DNA of 64,000 nucleotides, taken from contig NZ_CP048815.1 in assembly GCF_010977555.1 (NCBI RefSeq), positions 62,001 to 126,000 of the forward strand. The letters are read 5' to 3'. This DNA is from Caulobacter rhizosphaerae. GTDB taxonomy: Bacteria > Pseudomonadota > Alphaproteobacteria > Caulobacterales > Caulobacteraceae. Every line of letters begins with the position of its first letter. Within the stretch, counting starts at the first letter, position 1. Below are positions 25,255-34,813 of the stretch, one piece after another. The notes under the pieces are model-generated. The model made no database searches. It was not told the DNA's origin and saw only the letters and a list, made by a program, of their open reading frames with translations. Position numbers and translations under genes: made by a program.

Positions 25255-25764
25255 ATGAGGCCGCGCCCCGAGACCGTCATCGCCCAATATTCCCTCGCCA
25301 AGGTCTCGGCCTGGGTCGGCGGCGTTCTGGGATTGGGCGCCTGTCTTTGGGCCTATGTGGCCGTTTCGGTCGCGTACGGCGTTCGCGAGCGCCATCCCTC
25401 GGACTACGCGGTCGCAACGGGCCTGGCGCTGATTTTCGTGACGGCGGCCGGTGTCGTCGCCCTGGGCGTGGCGCTTACGGGCGGGGTCGCCATCGCGGTC
25501 GTTGAAGACACTTTCGTGTTCAACTTCCTGTTTTCGCGTCGGCGGGTCTCAAGGGACGACGCCAAGGAAGCCCTGGCGGCGCAATATGTGAATGACACGC
25601 CCTTTCGAGGGGGCACGGGCTATCAGCCGCCGCCAATCATCCTGCCGCAACTGACCTTGCGACGGCGTGGTCAGGCGGATCTGACGATGCGCACCGCCCT
25701 TATGAAGGAGACCGCAGAGACGATCGCCGCGCGCATGAACGCGGTGATCCGGCCGACCGAATAG
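25255..25764 (+). CDS. Hypothetical membrane protein, two TM segments
   Basis: 169 residues. Two hydrophobic segments (about 17-40 and 54-82) are followed by a soluble C-terminal half with beta character (PIILPQLTLRRRGQADLTM). There is no clear ribosome-binding site before ATG 25255 and no family is recognised. Codon use is slightly less biased than in neighbouring genes. Confidence 0.6.
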   Translation: MRPRPETVIAQYSLAKVSAWVGGVLGLGACLWAYVAVSVAYGVRERHPSDYAVATGLALIFVTAAGVVALGVALTGGVAIAVVEDTFVFNFLFSRRRVSRDDAKEALAAQYVNDTPFRGGTGYQPPPIILPQLTLRRRGQADLTMRTALMKETAETIAARMNAVIRPTE

Positions 25765-25781
25765 GCGCTGCCCACGTCGCC

Positions 25782-26408
25782 TCAGCCTGCCCCGCTGGCG
25801 ACCCGCTCGTAGTCTTCCAGGCTGGAGATCCCGACGTTCAGGTCCGTGACCAGGCCGTTGCCCAGCGCATAGACCCAGCCGTGGACCGACAGCGGTTGGC
25901 CGCGCGCCCAGGCGTCTTGGACGAAGACGTCGGAGGCGACGTTGCGCACCTGGCGGATGACGTTCAGCTCGCACAGGCGGTTGAGCTTGTCCTTCTGGGT
26001 CGGCAGGGCGTCCAGTTCGTGCTTGTGCTCGGCATGGACCTCGCGGATCGGGTGCAGCCAGTGGTCGACCAGGCCGCGCCGCTGGCCGTCGATGGCCGCC
26101 GCCACGCCGCCGCAGCCATAGTGGCCCACGACCATCACGTGCTTGACCTTGATCACGTCGACCGCGAACTGCAGCACCGACAGGTAGTTGGCGTCCTGCG
26201 GCGGGGCCAGGTTGGCGACGTTGCGGTGAACGAACAGCTCGCCCGGGTCCAGGCCGACGATCTCGTTGGCCGGCACCCGGCTGTCGCTGCAGCCGATCCA
26301 CAGATATTCCGGGCTCTGCTGGCCCTCCAGGCGTTTGAAGAACTGGGGGTCGGCCTCGGTCTTGCGCAGCGACCAGGCCAGGTTGTTGCTTTTCAGGTCT
26401 TCAAGCAT
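25782..26408 (-). CDS. can: Beta-class carbonic anhydrase (cytoplasmic, Can type)
   Basis: 208 residues from ATG 26408, giving the family-typical MLEDLKSNNLAWS start; the frame is open 18 codons further, overlapping maiA. Zinc ligands are in CSDSRVPAN and GHYGCGGV, and the type signature ELFVHRNVAN is present. It supplies bicarbonate for carboxylations. It overlaps the maiA 3' end by eight bases and is the third gene of a minus-strand run (FAH hydrolase, maiA, can). Confidence 0.95.
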   Translation of the reverse strand: MLEDLKSNNLAWSLRKTEADPQFFKRLEGQQSPEYLWIGCSDSRVPANEIVGLDPGELFVHRNVANLAPPQDANYLSVLQFAVDVIKVKHVMVVGHYGCGGVAAAIDGQRRGLVDHWLHPIREVHAEHKHELDALPTQKDKLNRLCELNVIRQVRNVASDVFVQDAWARGQPLSVHGWVYALGNGLVTDLNVGISSLEDYERVASGAG

Positions 26409-27042
26409 GGATGGCGTCCGGCTGTTGGTTGGGGTGGGCGGCCGCGAAGGCCGGGTGCGCACGGGCGCGCTCGGCGACCGCGCGGATGGCGGGGAACGGC
26501 GCCAGGTCGGTCCTGAAGCGCTCGGCGTTGTAGACCTGCGGGACCAGGCAGCAATCGGCCAGGGTCGGCGTGTCGCCGAAGGCGTAGTCGCCGCCGTGGC
26601 GGGCGACCAGCGTCTCCAGGGCGCTGAAGCCGTCGGTGATCCAGCGCCCGATCCAGGCCTCGCGGCCCGGCTCGTCGACGCCCAGGTCGGTCAGGGCGCG
26701 CAGGATGCGCAGGTTGTTCACCGGATGGATGTCGCTGGCGACGATCTGGGCCATCGACCGCACGACGGCGCGGTCGAACGGATCGGCCGGCAGCAGGGCG
26801 GGCTGCGGAACGGTCTCGTCCAGCCACTCCAGGATCGCCAGGCTCTGGGTCAGGGTCCTGCCGCCCACTTCAAGGGCGGGTAAAAGCCGTTGCGGGTTCA
26901 GGGCGGCGAAGGCTGGCGCCTGATGCTGGTTGGCGACCAGGTTCACCGGCGCGATGTCATAGGCCAGGCCCTTGAGGTTCAGGCCGATCCGCACCCGGTA
27001 GGCGGCGCTGGACCGCCAGGCGCTGTGGAGGGTGAGCTGCAT
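26401..27042 (-). CDS. maiA: Maleylacetoacetate/maleylpyruvate isomerase (zeta-class GST)
   Basis: 213 residues. N-terminal LHSAWRSSAAYRVRIGLNLKG contains the SSxxYRVRI signature of zeta glutathione transferases; LLPALEVGG and LTQSLAILEWLDE form the glutathione site. It isomerises the cis ring-cleavage product of homogentisate or gentisate catabolism to the trans form using glutathione. The FAH-family hydrolase eight bases upstream is the natural next step. No ring-cleaving dioxygenase is in the window, so the pathway cannot be fixed. Confidence 0.9.
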   Translation of the reverse strand: MQLTLHSAWRSSAAYRVRIGLNLKGLAYDIAPVNLVANQHQAPAFAALNPQRLLPALEVGGRTLTQSLAILEWLDETVPQPALLPADPFDRAVVRSMAQIVASDIHPVNNLRILRALTDLGVDEPGREAWIGRWITDGFSALETLVARHGGDYAFGDTPTLADCCLVPQVYNAERFRTDLAPFPAIRAVAERARAHPAFAAAHPNQQPDAIHA

Positions 27043-27050
27043 GGCCCGCC

Positions 27051-27728
27051 TCAGACGACGGTGAAGGCGAGCTTGCCGACGCCCTCGACGGCGCCCTCGA
27101 CCCGGTCGCCCCGGCCCAGGGCGCCCACGCCCTCGGGGGTGCCGGTGAAGATCAGGTCGCCGGCCGCCAGGGTCCACAGCTTGGAGGCCTCGGCGATGAT
27201 CTCGGGAACGGTCCAGATCATGGCGGCGACCTGGCCGCTCTGGCGAAGCTGGCCGTTGACCGACAGGGTGATCGCGCCGTCCGGCCTGGCCCGCTCGGCC
27301 GGGACAATGGCGCTGATCGGGGCGCTGGCGTCGAAGCCCTTGGCCGCGTCCCAGGGATGGCTCTTGGTCTTGGCGGCGGCTTGCAGGTCGCGCCGGGTCA
27401 AGTCGACGCCCACGGCGTAGCCGAACACGTGGCCCATGGCCTCTTCCACCGCGATGTTGGCGCCGCCCGACTTCAGGGCGACCACCAGTTCGATCTCGTG
27501 ATGCAGCTCGTGGGTGGCGACCGGGTAGGGGACCTTGTCGCCCAGGACGATGGCGTCGGCGGGCTTGGCGAAGAAGAACGGCGGATCGCGCTGGTCGGCG
27601 CCCATTTCGCGGGCGTGGGCGGCGTAGTTGCGGCCGACGCAGAGGATCCGGCGCACCGGAAAGACGGAGTCGCCGCCGTCGACCGGAACCGTGGGTTGGG
27701 CGGGCGGGGAAAAGGCGAAGGTCGTCAT
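27051..27728 (-). CDS. FAH-family hydrolase (fumarylpyruvate/fumarylacetoacetate hydrolase type)
   Basis: 225 residues, the short FAH form. Seen: ILCVGRNYAAHAREMG, the metal ligands in ATHELHHEIELVVAL, and GDLIFTGTPEGVGAL. It hydrolyses the C-C bond of a fumaryl-keto acid. Together with maiA directly downstream it forms the last two steps of an aromatic ring-cleavage pathway. The short form is closer to fumarylpyruvate hydrolase (gentisate branch) than to the long eukaryotic-type FAH, but this is inference. Confidence 0.88.
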   Translation of the reverse strand: MTTFAFSPPAQPTVPVDGGDSVFPVRRILCVGRNYAAHAREMGADQRDPPFFFAKPADAIVLGDKVPYPVATHELHHEIELVVALKSGGANIAVEEAMGHVFGYAVGVDLTRRDLQAAAKTKSHPWDAAKGFDASAPISAIVPAERARPDGAITLSVNGQLRQSGQVAAMIWTVPEIIAEASKLWTLAAGDLIFTGTPEGVGALGRGDRVEGAVEGVGKLAFTVV

Positions 27729-27918
27729 GGCGCCTGATTAGACCCAAACCCGCTTCGCCAAAAGTCACCTTCGTGAGGACATGATCGTGCAACACGCTGG
27801 CGATCACATCCGTCTAAACGTTCTTTCACTTGCCCCGACCGGCGGCGACAAGGCATGACGGTCGGGCAATTGTGGCGAAAACCCGCCATGCCGACGTCGA
27901 AGGGGCTTGCGACCGACG

Positions 27919-28797
27919 ATGCTGATCATCGAGAACCTGACTCACGTCTACGCCAACGGCGTGAAGGCCCTCGATGAGGTCAACCTGACGATCCCCCGCG
28001 GCATGTACGGCCTGCTGGGCCCGAACGGCGCGGGCAAGTCGACCCTGATGCGCACCGTGGCCACCCTGCAGTCGCCGACCTCGGGCCATATCCGCTTCGG
28101 CGACATCGACGTGCTCAAGTCGCCCGACCAGCTGCGCCGCATCCTGGGCTACCTGCCGCAGGACTTCGGCGTCTATCCGCGCGTCTCGGCCTACGACATG
28201 CTGGACCACATGGCGGTGCTGAAGGGGATCGCCGGGACCAGGGAGCGCAAGGACGTCGTCGAGAGCCTGCTCAACCAGGTCAATCTGTGGAACGTGCGCA
28301 AGAAGGCCATCGCCGGCTTCTCGGGCGGCATGCGCCAGCGGTTCGGCATCGCCCAGGCCCTGATCGGCGACCCGCGCCTGATCATCGTCGACGAGCCCAC
28401 CGCCGGTCTCGACCCGGAGGAGCGCAACCGCTTCCTGAACCTGCTGGCCGAGATCGGCGAGAACGTGGTCGTGATCCTGTCGACCCACATCGTTGAGGAC
28501 GTCTCCGACCTTTGCCCGGCCATGGCGATCATCTGCGACGGCCGCATCGTCAAGGAAGGCGCGCCCGCCGACCTGGTCCGCCAGCTGTCGGGCCGCATCT
28601 GGAAGAAGGTCATCGACAAGGCCGAGCTCGAGGCGGCCAAGGCCCGCCACCAGGTGATCTCCACCCGCCTGCTGGCCGGCCGCACGGTGATCCACGTCCT
28701 GGCCGACCAGGACCCCGGCGACGGCTTCGACCTCGTGGAGGGCGGGCTGGAGGACGTCTATTTCTCCACCCTGTCCAACACCCGGTGCGCGGCCTGA
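27919..28797 (+). CDS. ABC transporter ATP-binding protein
   Basis: 292 residues from ATG 27919. Walker A is GPNGAGKST, the signature is FSGGMRQR, Walker B is LIIVDEPTAGLD, and the switch His is in STHIVEDV. The last 80 residues form a soluble extension (KKVIDKAELEAAKARH). It energises the membrane protein encoded next, whose start overlaps its stop as TGATG. It is divergent from the FAH operon across 190 bases. Confidence 0.93.
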   Translation: MLIIENLTHVYANGVKALDEVNLTIPRGMYGLLGPNGAGKSTLMRTVATLQSPTSGHIRFGDIDVLKSPDQLRRILGYLPQDFGVYPRVSAYDMLDHMAVLKGIAGTRERKDVVESLLNQVNLWNVRKKAIAGFSGGMRQRFGIAQALIGDPRLIIVDEPTAGLDPEERNRFLNLLAEIGENVVVILSTHIVEDVSDLCPAMAIICDGRIVKEGAPADLVRQLSGRIWKKVIDKAELEAAKARHQVISTRLLAGRTVIHVLADQDPGDGFDLVEGGLEDVYFSTLSNTRCAA

Positions 28798-31700
28798 TGG
28801 GCATGGAAACGGGGCGCGCGGGCATGTTCGGAAAAGTCGCCGCCTTCGAATTCCGCTACCAGGCGCGCCAGCCCGTGTTCTGGGTCGGGGTGATCATCTT
28901 CTTCCTGCTGGCCTTCGCGACGGTCGCCGCGCCTAATATCGTCCAGTTGGGCTCCACGGCCAATGTGCACAAGAACGCGGCGACGGTGATCGCCAACGCC
29001 AACCTGTTCTTCGCCCTGGTCTACATGTTCGTCACGGCCGCCTTCGTGGCCAACATCATCGTGCGCGACGAGGACACCGGCTTCGACGGCATCCTGCGCT
29101 CCACGCCGCTGACCAAGTTCGACTATCTGTACGGCCGGTTCGTCGGCGCCTTCGCCGCCACGGCCCTGTCGTTCCTGGCCGCGCCCGCCGGCATGGCGCT
29201 GGGCGCGGTGATGTGGTGGGTCGACCCCGACAGCGTCGGGCCGTTCGTGCTGAACCACTATCTGTTCGCCTATTTCGTCCTGGCCCTGCCGTCGCTGCTG
29301 CTGACCTCGGCGACCTTTTTCGCGGTGACCACCGTCACGCGGTCGATGATGTGGACCTATGTGGGCGTCATCGCCTTCATGGTGGCCACTTTCATCAGCG
29401 GCTCCATGCTCAGCCAGCCCGGCCTGGAGAAGGTGGCGGCGCTGTGGGAGCCGCTCGGCGGCGGCGCCTACGGCCTGGCGGTGCGCTACTGGACGGCGGC
29501 CGAGCGCAACACCCAGATCCCGCCCCTGACGGGCTACCTGCTGGCCAACCGGCTGATCTGGATCGGCGTCTCCCTGGCCCTGGTCGCCGCGGCCTACTGG
29601 CTGTTCGACCTGCGCAAGGGCGACGGGGCGACCCGGGTCCGGCGCGACAAGTCCGGGGCCGACGCCGCGCCGCGCCCGACCGAGGTCGTCCATGGCGTCC
29701 CCCGCTTCGACGCGCCGTCCCGCTGGGCCCAGCTGTGGGCCCGCACGCGCCTGGACGCCCGCCAGGTGTTCGTCAGCCCGGCCTATCTGGTGCTGGTCGG
29801 CCTGGCCGCGGCCCTGTCGATCTTCAACCTGTGGCGCGTGGCCGACGACAGCCTCTATGGCGGCGCCATCTATCCGGTGACCCGGGCGATGATCCGGGCC
29901 CTGAACGGCATCTTCCCGTTCATTTCGCTGATCATCGCTTCGTTCTACGCCGGCGAGCTGGTCTGGCGCGAGCAGGACCGGCGCACGCACGAGCTGATCG
30001 ACGTCACCCCGATCCCCGACTGGGCCTTCGTGGTCCCCAAGACCCTGGCCATCAGCCTGGTGCTGCTGTCGACCTTCCTGGCCGGGGTGGCCGTGGCGGT
30101 GACCATTCAGCTGATCAAGGGCTACACCCACCTGGAGCTGGTCAACTACCTGGTCTGGTGGGTGCTGCCCCAGGCCGCCGACTGCGTCCTGCTGGCGGCC
30201 CTGGCGGTGTTCATCCAGGTGCTGTCGCCGCACAAGTTCATCGGCTGGGGCCTGATGGTGCTCTACATCATCGGCACCATCGTCGCCGCCAGCTGGGGGC
30301 TGGAGCACAACCTCTACCTCTATGACGGCGCGCCGGTCGCGCCGATCTCCGACTTCAACGGCCTGAGCCGGTTCTGGATCGGGGCCTGGTGGTTCCGCCT
30401 CTACTGGGCTGCGTTCGCGGTGGTGCTGCTGGTGCTGTGCCACGTGTCGTGGCGGCGCGGGACCGAGAGCCGGCTGTGGCCGCGCCTGGCCGCCGCGCCC
30501 CGCCGGCTGATGGGGCCGCCCGGCCTGATCGCCGCCGGCGCCCTGCTGACCTTCGCCGGCGTCGGCGCCTTCATCTACATGAACACCAACGTCTGGAACG
30601 CGTACCGCACCACGATCAGCAACGAGCGCTGGACGGCCGACTACGAGAAGGCCCTGCTGCCGTTCGAGAACACGCCCCAGCCCAAGATCGCCGCGGTCAA
30701 GCTGGACGTCGACATCCATCCCTGCGCCCCGCGCATCGACACCAAGGGCGTCTACGAGATCGAGAACCGCACCGACAAGCCGCTGCGCGAGATCCACGTC
30801 CGCTTCGACCGCGACCTGAAGGTGCTGGCCCTGTCGATCGAAGGCGCCCGGCCCAAGCGCACCTTTGAGCGGTTCAACTACCGGATCTTCGCCTTCGACA
30901 CCCCGATGCAGCCGGGCGAGCGGCGCTCGATGTCGTTCACCACCGCCCGCGTGGCCCTGGGCTTCCCCAACAGCGGCCCCGACACCCGCATGGTCGACAA
31001 CGGGACCTTCATCAACGACCAGCAGCTGGCCCCGTCCCTGGGCATGGACCGCAACGGCCTGCTGACCGACCGCAGCAAGCGGCGCAAGTACGGCCTGCCG
31101 CCCGAGCTGCGGCCGGCGAGGCTGGGCGACGTCGCCTCGCGGCAGTTCAACGGCCTGCGCCGCGACAGCGACTGGGTGACCGCCGACATCACGGTGACCA
31201 CCGACGCCGACCAGACGCCGATGGCCCCGGGCTACAAGGTGGCGGAGCGCATCTGGCGCGAGTCGGCCGACATGAGCGGTCCGGTCGGCAAGGCCGGCGA
31301 CCGGCGCACGGCGCGGTTCGTGACCGAAGCCCCGATCCTGCACTTCTTCTCGATCCAGTCGGCTCGTTACGCGGTGCGGACCGAGCCCTACAAGGGCGTC
31401 CAGCTGGCGGTCTACTACCACCCGGCCCACGCCTGGAACGTCGACCGGATGATCAGTTCGATGAAACGGTCGCTGGACTACGACCAGGCCAACTTCAGCC
31501 CCTACCAGTTCCGCCAGCTGCGCTACCTGGAGTTCCCGGCCTACGAGAACTTCGCCCAGTCGTTCGCCAACACCATCCCATGGTCCGAGAACCTGGGCTT
31601 CGTGTCCAAGTACGAAGACCCGACCAAGATCGACATGGTCACCTATGTCGGGGCCCACGAGGTCGCCCACCAGTGGTGGGCCCACCAGCTGATCGGCGCC

Positions 31701-32447
31701 GACCAGCAGGGCGGGGCGGCCCTGTCCGAGACCCTGGCCCAGTACTCGGCCCTGATGGTGATGAAGAAGACCTACGGCGAGCCGATGATCCGCAAGTTCC
31801 TGAAGTACGAGCTGGATCGCTACCTGCGGGCCCGGGGCGGCGAGGTGATCGAGGAGCTGCCGCTGCGCCAGGTCGAAAGCCAGCCCTACATCTACTACAA
31901 CAAGGGCTCGCTGGTGATGTACCGGCTGGCCGACGAGATCGGCGAGGACAAGGTCAACGCCGCCCTGCGCGAGATGCTGGCGACCTACGCCTTCAAGGGC
32001 CCGCCCTATCCGACCGCCCTGGACCTGGTCGCCGCCCTGCGCCGCCACGCCCCGGCCGACAAGCAGGCGCTGATCTCCGACCTGTTCGAGAAGATCACCC
32101 TCTATGACCTGAAGACCACCATGGCCACGGCCCGCAAGCGGCCCGACGGCCGCTACGACGTCACCCTGACGGTGCAGGCGAAGAAGCTCTACGCCCAGGG
32201 CCGCGGCCAGGAGCAGGAGGCGCCGATGAGCGAGCCGATGGCCGTCGGCCTGTTCACCCTGGAGCCGGGCAAGAAGGGCTTCGGCGCCGACAAGGTCGTG
32301 GCCTTCGAACGCCGGACGATCCGCTCGGGGACCCAGACCCTGACCTTCGTGACCAGGACCTTGCCCAAGGCGGCGGGGGTGGATCCCTACAACATGGTCA
32401 TCGACCGCAACGGCGATGACAACACCACCAAGGTCGAACTGAGGTGA
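28797..32447 (+). CDS. ABC-2 permease fused to M1-family aminopeptidase
   Basis: 1216 residues. The first ~590 hold about twelve membrane segments in two ABC-2-like halves, each beginning with a soluble stretch (KVAAFEFRYQARQPVFWVG; second half from RTRLDARQVFVSPAYL). The last ~600 residues are an M1 peptidase domain with the zinc site HEVAH at residues 954-958 and the third ligand in ALSETLAQYSAL. The AAPVLHFFS-like and ARYAVR segments match the family. The peptidase presumably faces the periplasm and could process what the transporter moves. The start overlaps the ATPase stop. Confidence 0.92.
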   Translation: MGMETGRAGMFGKVAAFEFRYQARQPVFWVGVIIFFLLAFATVAAPNIVQLGSTANVHKNAATVIANANLFFALVYMFVTAAFVANIIVRDEDTGFDGILRSTPLTKFDYLYGRFVGAFAATALSFLAAPAGMALGAVMWWVDPDSVGPFVLNHYLFAYFVLALPSLLLTSATFFAVTTVTRSMMWTYVGVIAFMVATFISGSMLSQPGLEKVAALWEPLGGGAYGLAVRYWTAAERNTQIPPLTGYLLANRLIWIGVSLALVAAAYWLFDLRKGDGATRVRRDKSGADAAPRPTEVVHGVPRFDAPSRWAQLWARTRLDARQVFVSPAYLVLVGLAAALSIFNLWRVADDSLYGGAIYPVTRAMIRALNGIFPFISLIIASFYAGELVWREQDRRTHELIDVTPIPDWAFVVPKTLAISLVLLSTFLAGVAVAVTIQLIKGYTHLELVNYLVWWVLPQAADCVLLAALAVFIQVLSPHKFIGWGLMVLYIIGTIVAASWGLEHNLYLYDGAPVAPISDFNGLSRFWIGAWWFRLYWAAFAVVLLVLCHVSWRRGTESRLWPRLAAAPRRLMGPPGLIAAGALLTFAGVGAFIYMNTNVWNAYRTTISNERWTADYEKALLPFENTPQPKIAAVKLDVDIHPCAPRIDTKGVYEIENRTDKPLREIHVRFDRDLKVLALSIEGARPKRTFERFNYRIFAFDTPMQPGERRSMSFTTARVALGFPNSGPDTRMVDNGTFINDQQLAPSLGMDRNGLLTDRSKRRKYGLPPELRPARLGDVASRQFNGLRRDSDWVTADITVTTDADQTPMAPGYKVAERIWRESADMSGPVGKAGDRRTARFVTEAPILHFFSIQSARYAVRTEPYKGVQLAVYYHPAHAWNVDRMISSMKRSLDYDQANFSPYQFRQLRYLEFPAYENFAQSFANTIPWSENLGFVSKYEDPTKIDMVTYVGAHEVAHQWWAHQLIGADQQGGAALSETLAQYSALMVMKKTYGEPMIRKFLKYELDRYLRARGGEVIEELPLRQVESQPYIYYNKGSLVMYRLADEIGEDKVNAALREMLATYAFKGPPYPTALDLVAALRRHAPADKQALISDLFEKITLYDLKTTMATARKRPDGRYDVTLTVQAKKLYAQGRGQEQEAPMSEPMAVGLFTLEPGKKGFGADKVVAFERRTIRSGTQTLTFVTRTLPKAAGVDPYNMVIDRNGDDNTTKVELR

Positions 32448-32878
32448 GCGCCGCGCCCGATCCCGCGACGCTGAAGCTCGACGCGGCGGCGCTCAACGCC
32501 TTCCTGGCCAAGGCCTTTCCCGAGGCCGAGACGCACCGTCCCGAGGTGGTCGAGGCCGAGCCGGGCCGGGTGCTGGTGCGCCAGGCCTTCGCCAGCCGAA
32601 CCCTGCGGCCGGGCGGGCTGATCTCCGGGCCGGCCCAGATGGGCGTGGCCGACGTGGCGGCCTACGCCCTGGTCCTGGCCCATATCGGCGAGGTGGCCAT
32701 GGCGGTGACCTCGTCCCTGACCATCCATTTCCTGCGCGGCGCCAAGCCGGGCGACCTCCACGCCGAGGGGACCCTGCTGAAGCTCGGCCGGCGGATCGCG
32801 ACGGTCGAGGTGCTGGTCTGGTCGGAATCGCGCGAGCGAGCCGCCGCCAAGGCGACGGTCGCCTACGCGATTCCGTAG
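32444..32878 (+). CDS. PaaI-like hotdog thioesterase
   Basis: 144 residues from GTG 32444, overlapping the previous stop by four bases. The hotdog core is GGLISGPAQMGVADVAAYALVL (active-site Asp in VAD), followed by TSSLTIHFLRGAKPGDLHAEG and GRRIATVEVLVW. It probably hydrolyses an acyl-CoA or aryl-CoA. It is last in the ABC transporter operon and convergent with the DUF4142 gene. Confidence 0.85.
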   Translation: MSAAPDPATLKLDAAALNAFLAKAFPEAETHRPEVVEAEPGRVLVRQAFASRTLRPGGLISGPAQMGVADVAAYALVLAHIGEVAMAVTSSLTIHFLRGAKPGDLHAEGTLLKLGRRIATVEVLVWSESRERAAAKATVAYAIP

Positions 32879-32887
32879 CCAGGCGCG

Positions 32888-33493
32888 TTAGTCGGCCTTG
32901 TCGAAGCCCTTCTTCAGGCCTTCGGCTTCGTTCAGATGTTCCTGCACGGCCGGGGCCGTGGCGGCGGCGAAGGCCTTGATGGCGGCGGTGTCGCCGTCCT
33001 GGGCGTAGCGCTGCATCAGGTTCAGCGCGGCCTGGTGAACGTCGACCTGGTCATCGGCATAGGTCTTGTCAAAGTCCTTGTCGTCGGCCTTGTTCAGGTC
33101 ATCCAGCTTGTCCTGCAGGTCGGCCGGCAGGGCGGTCGGCGGGGTCAGGGCCGCGCCCGAGGCGGCGATGGCGGCCTTCAGGTCCTCGGTGGTCTTGGTG
33201 TGGGCCTTTTCCATCATCGCGGCGAACTTCTTCACCTGGGCGTTGGTCGAGCGCTTGGCGGCGACCTTGGCGGCCTCGATTTCGTACATGTCGGTGGCGG
33301 CGGCCTTCTCGACGAAGGTGGCGGCCTTGGTCTCGTCGGACGGGGTCGGGACGGTGGCCGACGGGTTAGCGTCGGGGGTGGCGGCCTGTTCGGCCGGGGT
33401 GGCGGCGCCCTTGGTCTCGTCGGACTTCTGGCCGCAGGCGGCGACGCTGAGGGCGGCGATGGCGGCGCCGACGATGAGAAGCTTACGGGTCAT
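32888..33493 (-). CDS. DUF4142 lipoprotein
   Basis: 201 residues. The signal peptide ends in a lipobox LSVAAC, with Cys20 as the lipidation site, followed by a Thr/Pro/Ala-rich spacer. The DUF4142 helical domain runs from about residue 58: FVEKAAATDMYEIEAAKVAAKRS, then KKFAAMMEKAHTKTTEDL. These ferritin-like helical proteins are frequent in alphaproteobacterial stress regulons, but the biochemical role is unknown. Upstream on the minus strand, at 33593-33568, GGAAC and AGTT are spaced 17 bases, one base off the EcfG promoter consensus. Confidence 0.88.
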   Translation of the reverse strand: MTRKLLIVGAAIAALSVAACGQKSDETKGAATPAEQAATPDANPSATVPTPSDETKAATFVEKAAATDMYEIEAAKVAAKRSTNAQVKKFAAMMEKAHTKTTEDLKAAIAASGAALTPPTALPADLQDKLDDLNKADDKDFDKTYADDQVDVHQAALNLMQRYAQDGDTAAIKAFAAATAPAVQEHLNEAEGLKKGFDKAD

Positions 33494-33616
33494 GGCTTTC
33501 TTTCCCTGCGCGTTTTTCTAGAACGTTGATGGTTCGGGGCGCCGCGCGTGCGCCGACGTGGCATAAGAACTTCACGCGACCGTGATCGGTTCCGTGATCG
33601 CAGGGGAAGGAACGGC

Positions 33617-34813
33617 ATGGCCGACGCGCCGCTGAAGGGCCTGCGGGTCATCGAAATGGGCTCGCTGATCGCCGGCCCGTTCTGCGGCCAGGTGCTGGGG
33701 GATTTCGGCGCCGAGGTGATCAAGCTGGAGGATCCCAAGGCCGGCGACCCGATGCGCCAGTGGGGTCGCACCAAGCCCAAGGGCCACTCGCCCTGGTGGC
33801 CGGTGATCGGCCGCAACAAGAGCTCGGTGACCCTGGACCTGCGCGCCCCGGAGGGCCGCGACGTCGCCCGCGCCCTGATCGCCACCGCCGACGTCGTGGT
33901 CGAGAACTTCCGGCCCGGCACGCTGGAGAAGTGGGGCATGGGCTATGACGACCTGGCCAGCACCAATCCCGGCCTGGTCATGGCCCGGGTCTCGGGCTTT
34001 GGCCAGACCGGTCCCTATGCCCATCGGGCCGGCTACGCCCTGATCGGCGAGGCCATGGGCGGGCTGCGCCACATCACCGGCGAGGCCGACCGGCCGCCGG
34101 CCCGGGCGGGCATCTCGATCGGCGACAGCCTGGCCGGCCTCAACGCCGCCCTGGGGGTGATGATGGCCCTGCACGCCCGCCAGCGGACCGGCAAGGGCCA
34201 GGTGGTCGACGCGGCGATCTACGAAAGCGTGCTGACGGTGATGGAGAACCTGATCACCGAATACGACCTGTCGGGCTATGTGCGCGAGCGGTCGGGCGCG
34301 ATCCTGCCCGGCATCGCCCCATCCAACGTCTATCCCACGCGCAGCGGCGAGCTGATCCTGATCGGCGCCAACCAGGACACCCTGTTCAAGCGCCTGTGCG
34401 AGGCCATGGGCCGGCCGGAACTGGCGACGGACGAACGCTACCGCGACCATGCGGCAAGGGGACAAAGCCAGCTGCAGCTGGACGCCACCATCGCCGGCTG
34501 GACCGTCGAGCACGACATCGAAACCCTGCTGCCGCTGCTGGAGGACGCCGGCCTGGCCGTCGGCCGGGTCTATCGCGCGCCGGACATGCTCAAGGACCCG
34601 CAGTTCGCCGCCCGCCAGTCGATCGTCGAGGTCGCCCATCCGGTGTTCGGCACGGTGAAGATGCAGAACGCCTTTCCCCGGCTGTCCGAAACCCCCGGCG
34701 GGGTCCGCTGGCCGGGACCGGCCCTGGGCGAGCACACCGACGCGGTGCTGGGCGCGGTGGCCGGCCTCTCTGCCGAGGCGATCGCCGGCCTGCGGGCCAA
34801 GGGGGTGGTATGA
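33617..34813 (+). CDS. CaiB/BaiF-type CoA-transferase (class III)
   Basis: 398 residues from ATG 33617, after GGGGAAGG. Family marks: LKGLRVIEMGSLIAGPFC, GDFGAEVIKLE, RNKSSVTLDLR, VVENFRPGTLEKWG, the catalytic Asp in ISIGDSLAGL, and VVDAAIYESVL. It transfers CoA between carboxylic acids; the substrates cannot be predicted. Its stop overlaps the GFA-family gene start by four bases (ATGA), so the two are coupled. Confidence 0.92.
   Translation: MADAPLKGLRVIEMGSLIAGPFCGQVLGDFGAEVIKLEDPKAGDPMRQWGRTKPKGHSPWWPVIGRNKSSVTLDLRAPEGRDVARALIATADVVVENFRPGTLEKWGMGYDDLASTNPGLVMARVSGFGQTGPYAHRAGYALIGEAMGGLRHITGEADRPPARAGISIGDSLAGLNAALGVMMALHARQRTGKGQVVDAAIYESVLTVMENLITEYDLSGYVRERSGAILPGIAPSNVYPTRSGELILIGANQDTLFKRLCEAMGRPELATDERYRDHAARGQSQLQLDATIAGWTVEHDIETLLPLLEDAGLAVGRVYRAPDMLKDPQFAARQSIVEVAHPVFGTVKMQNAFPRLSETPGGVRWPGPALGEHTDAVLGAVAGLSAEAIAGLRAKGVV

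Noticed and set aside
28758..32048. An ~1100-codon minus-strand frame opposite the permease-peptidase gene
   Set aside because: Low-complexity Gly/Gln/Arg/His text typical of an antisense shadow; the plus strand has a complete domain set.
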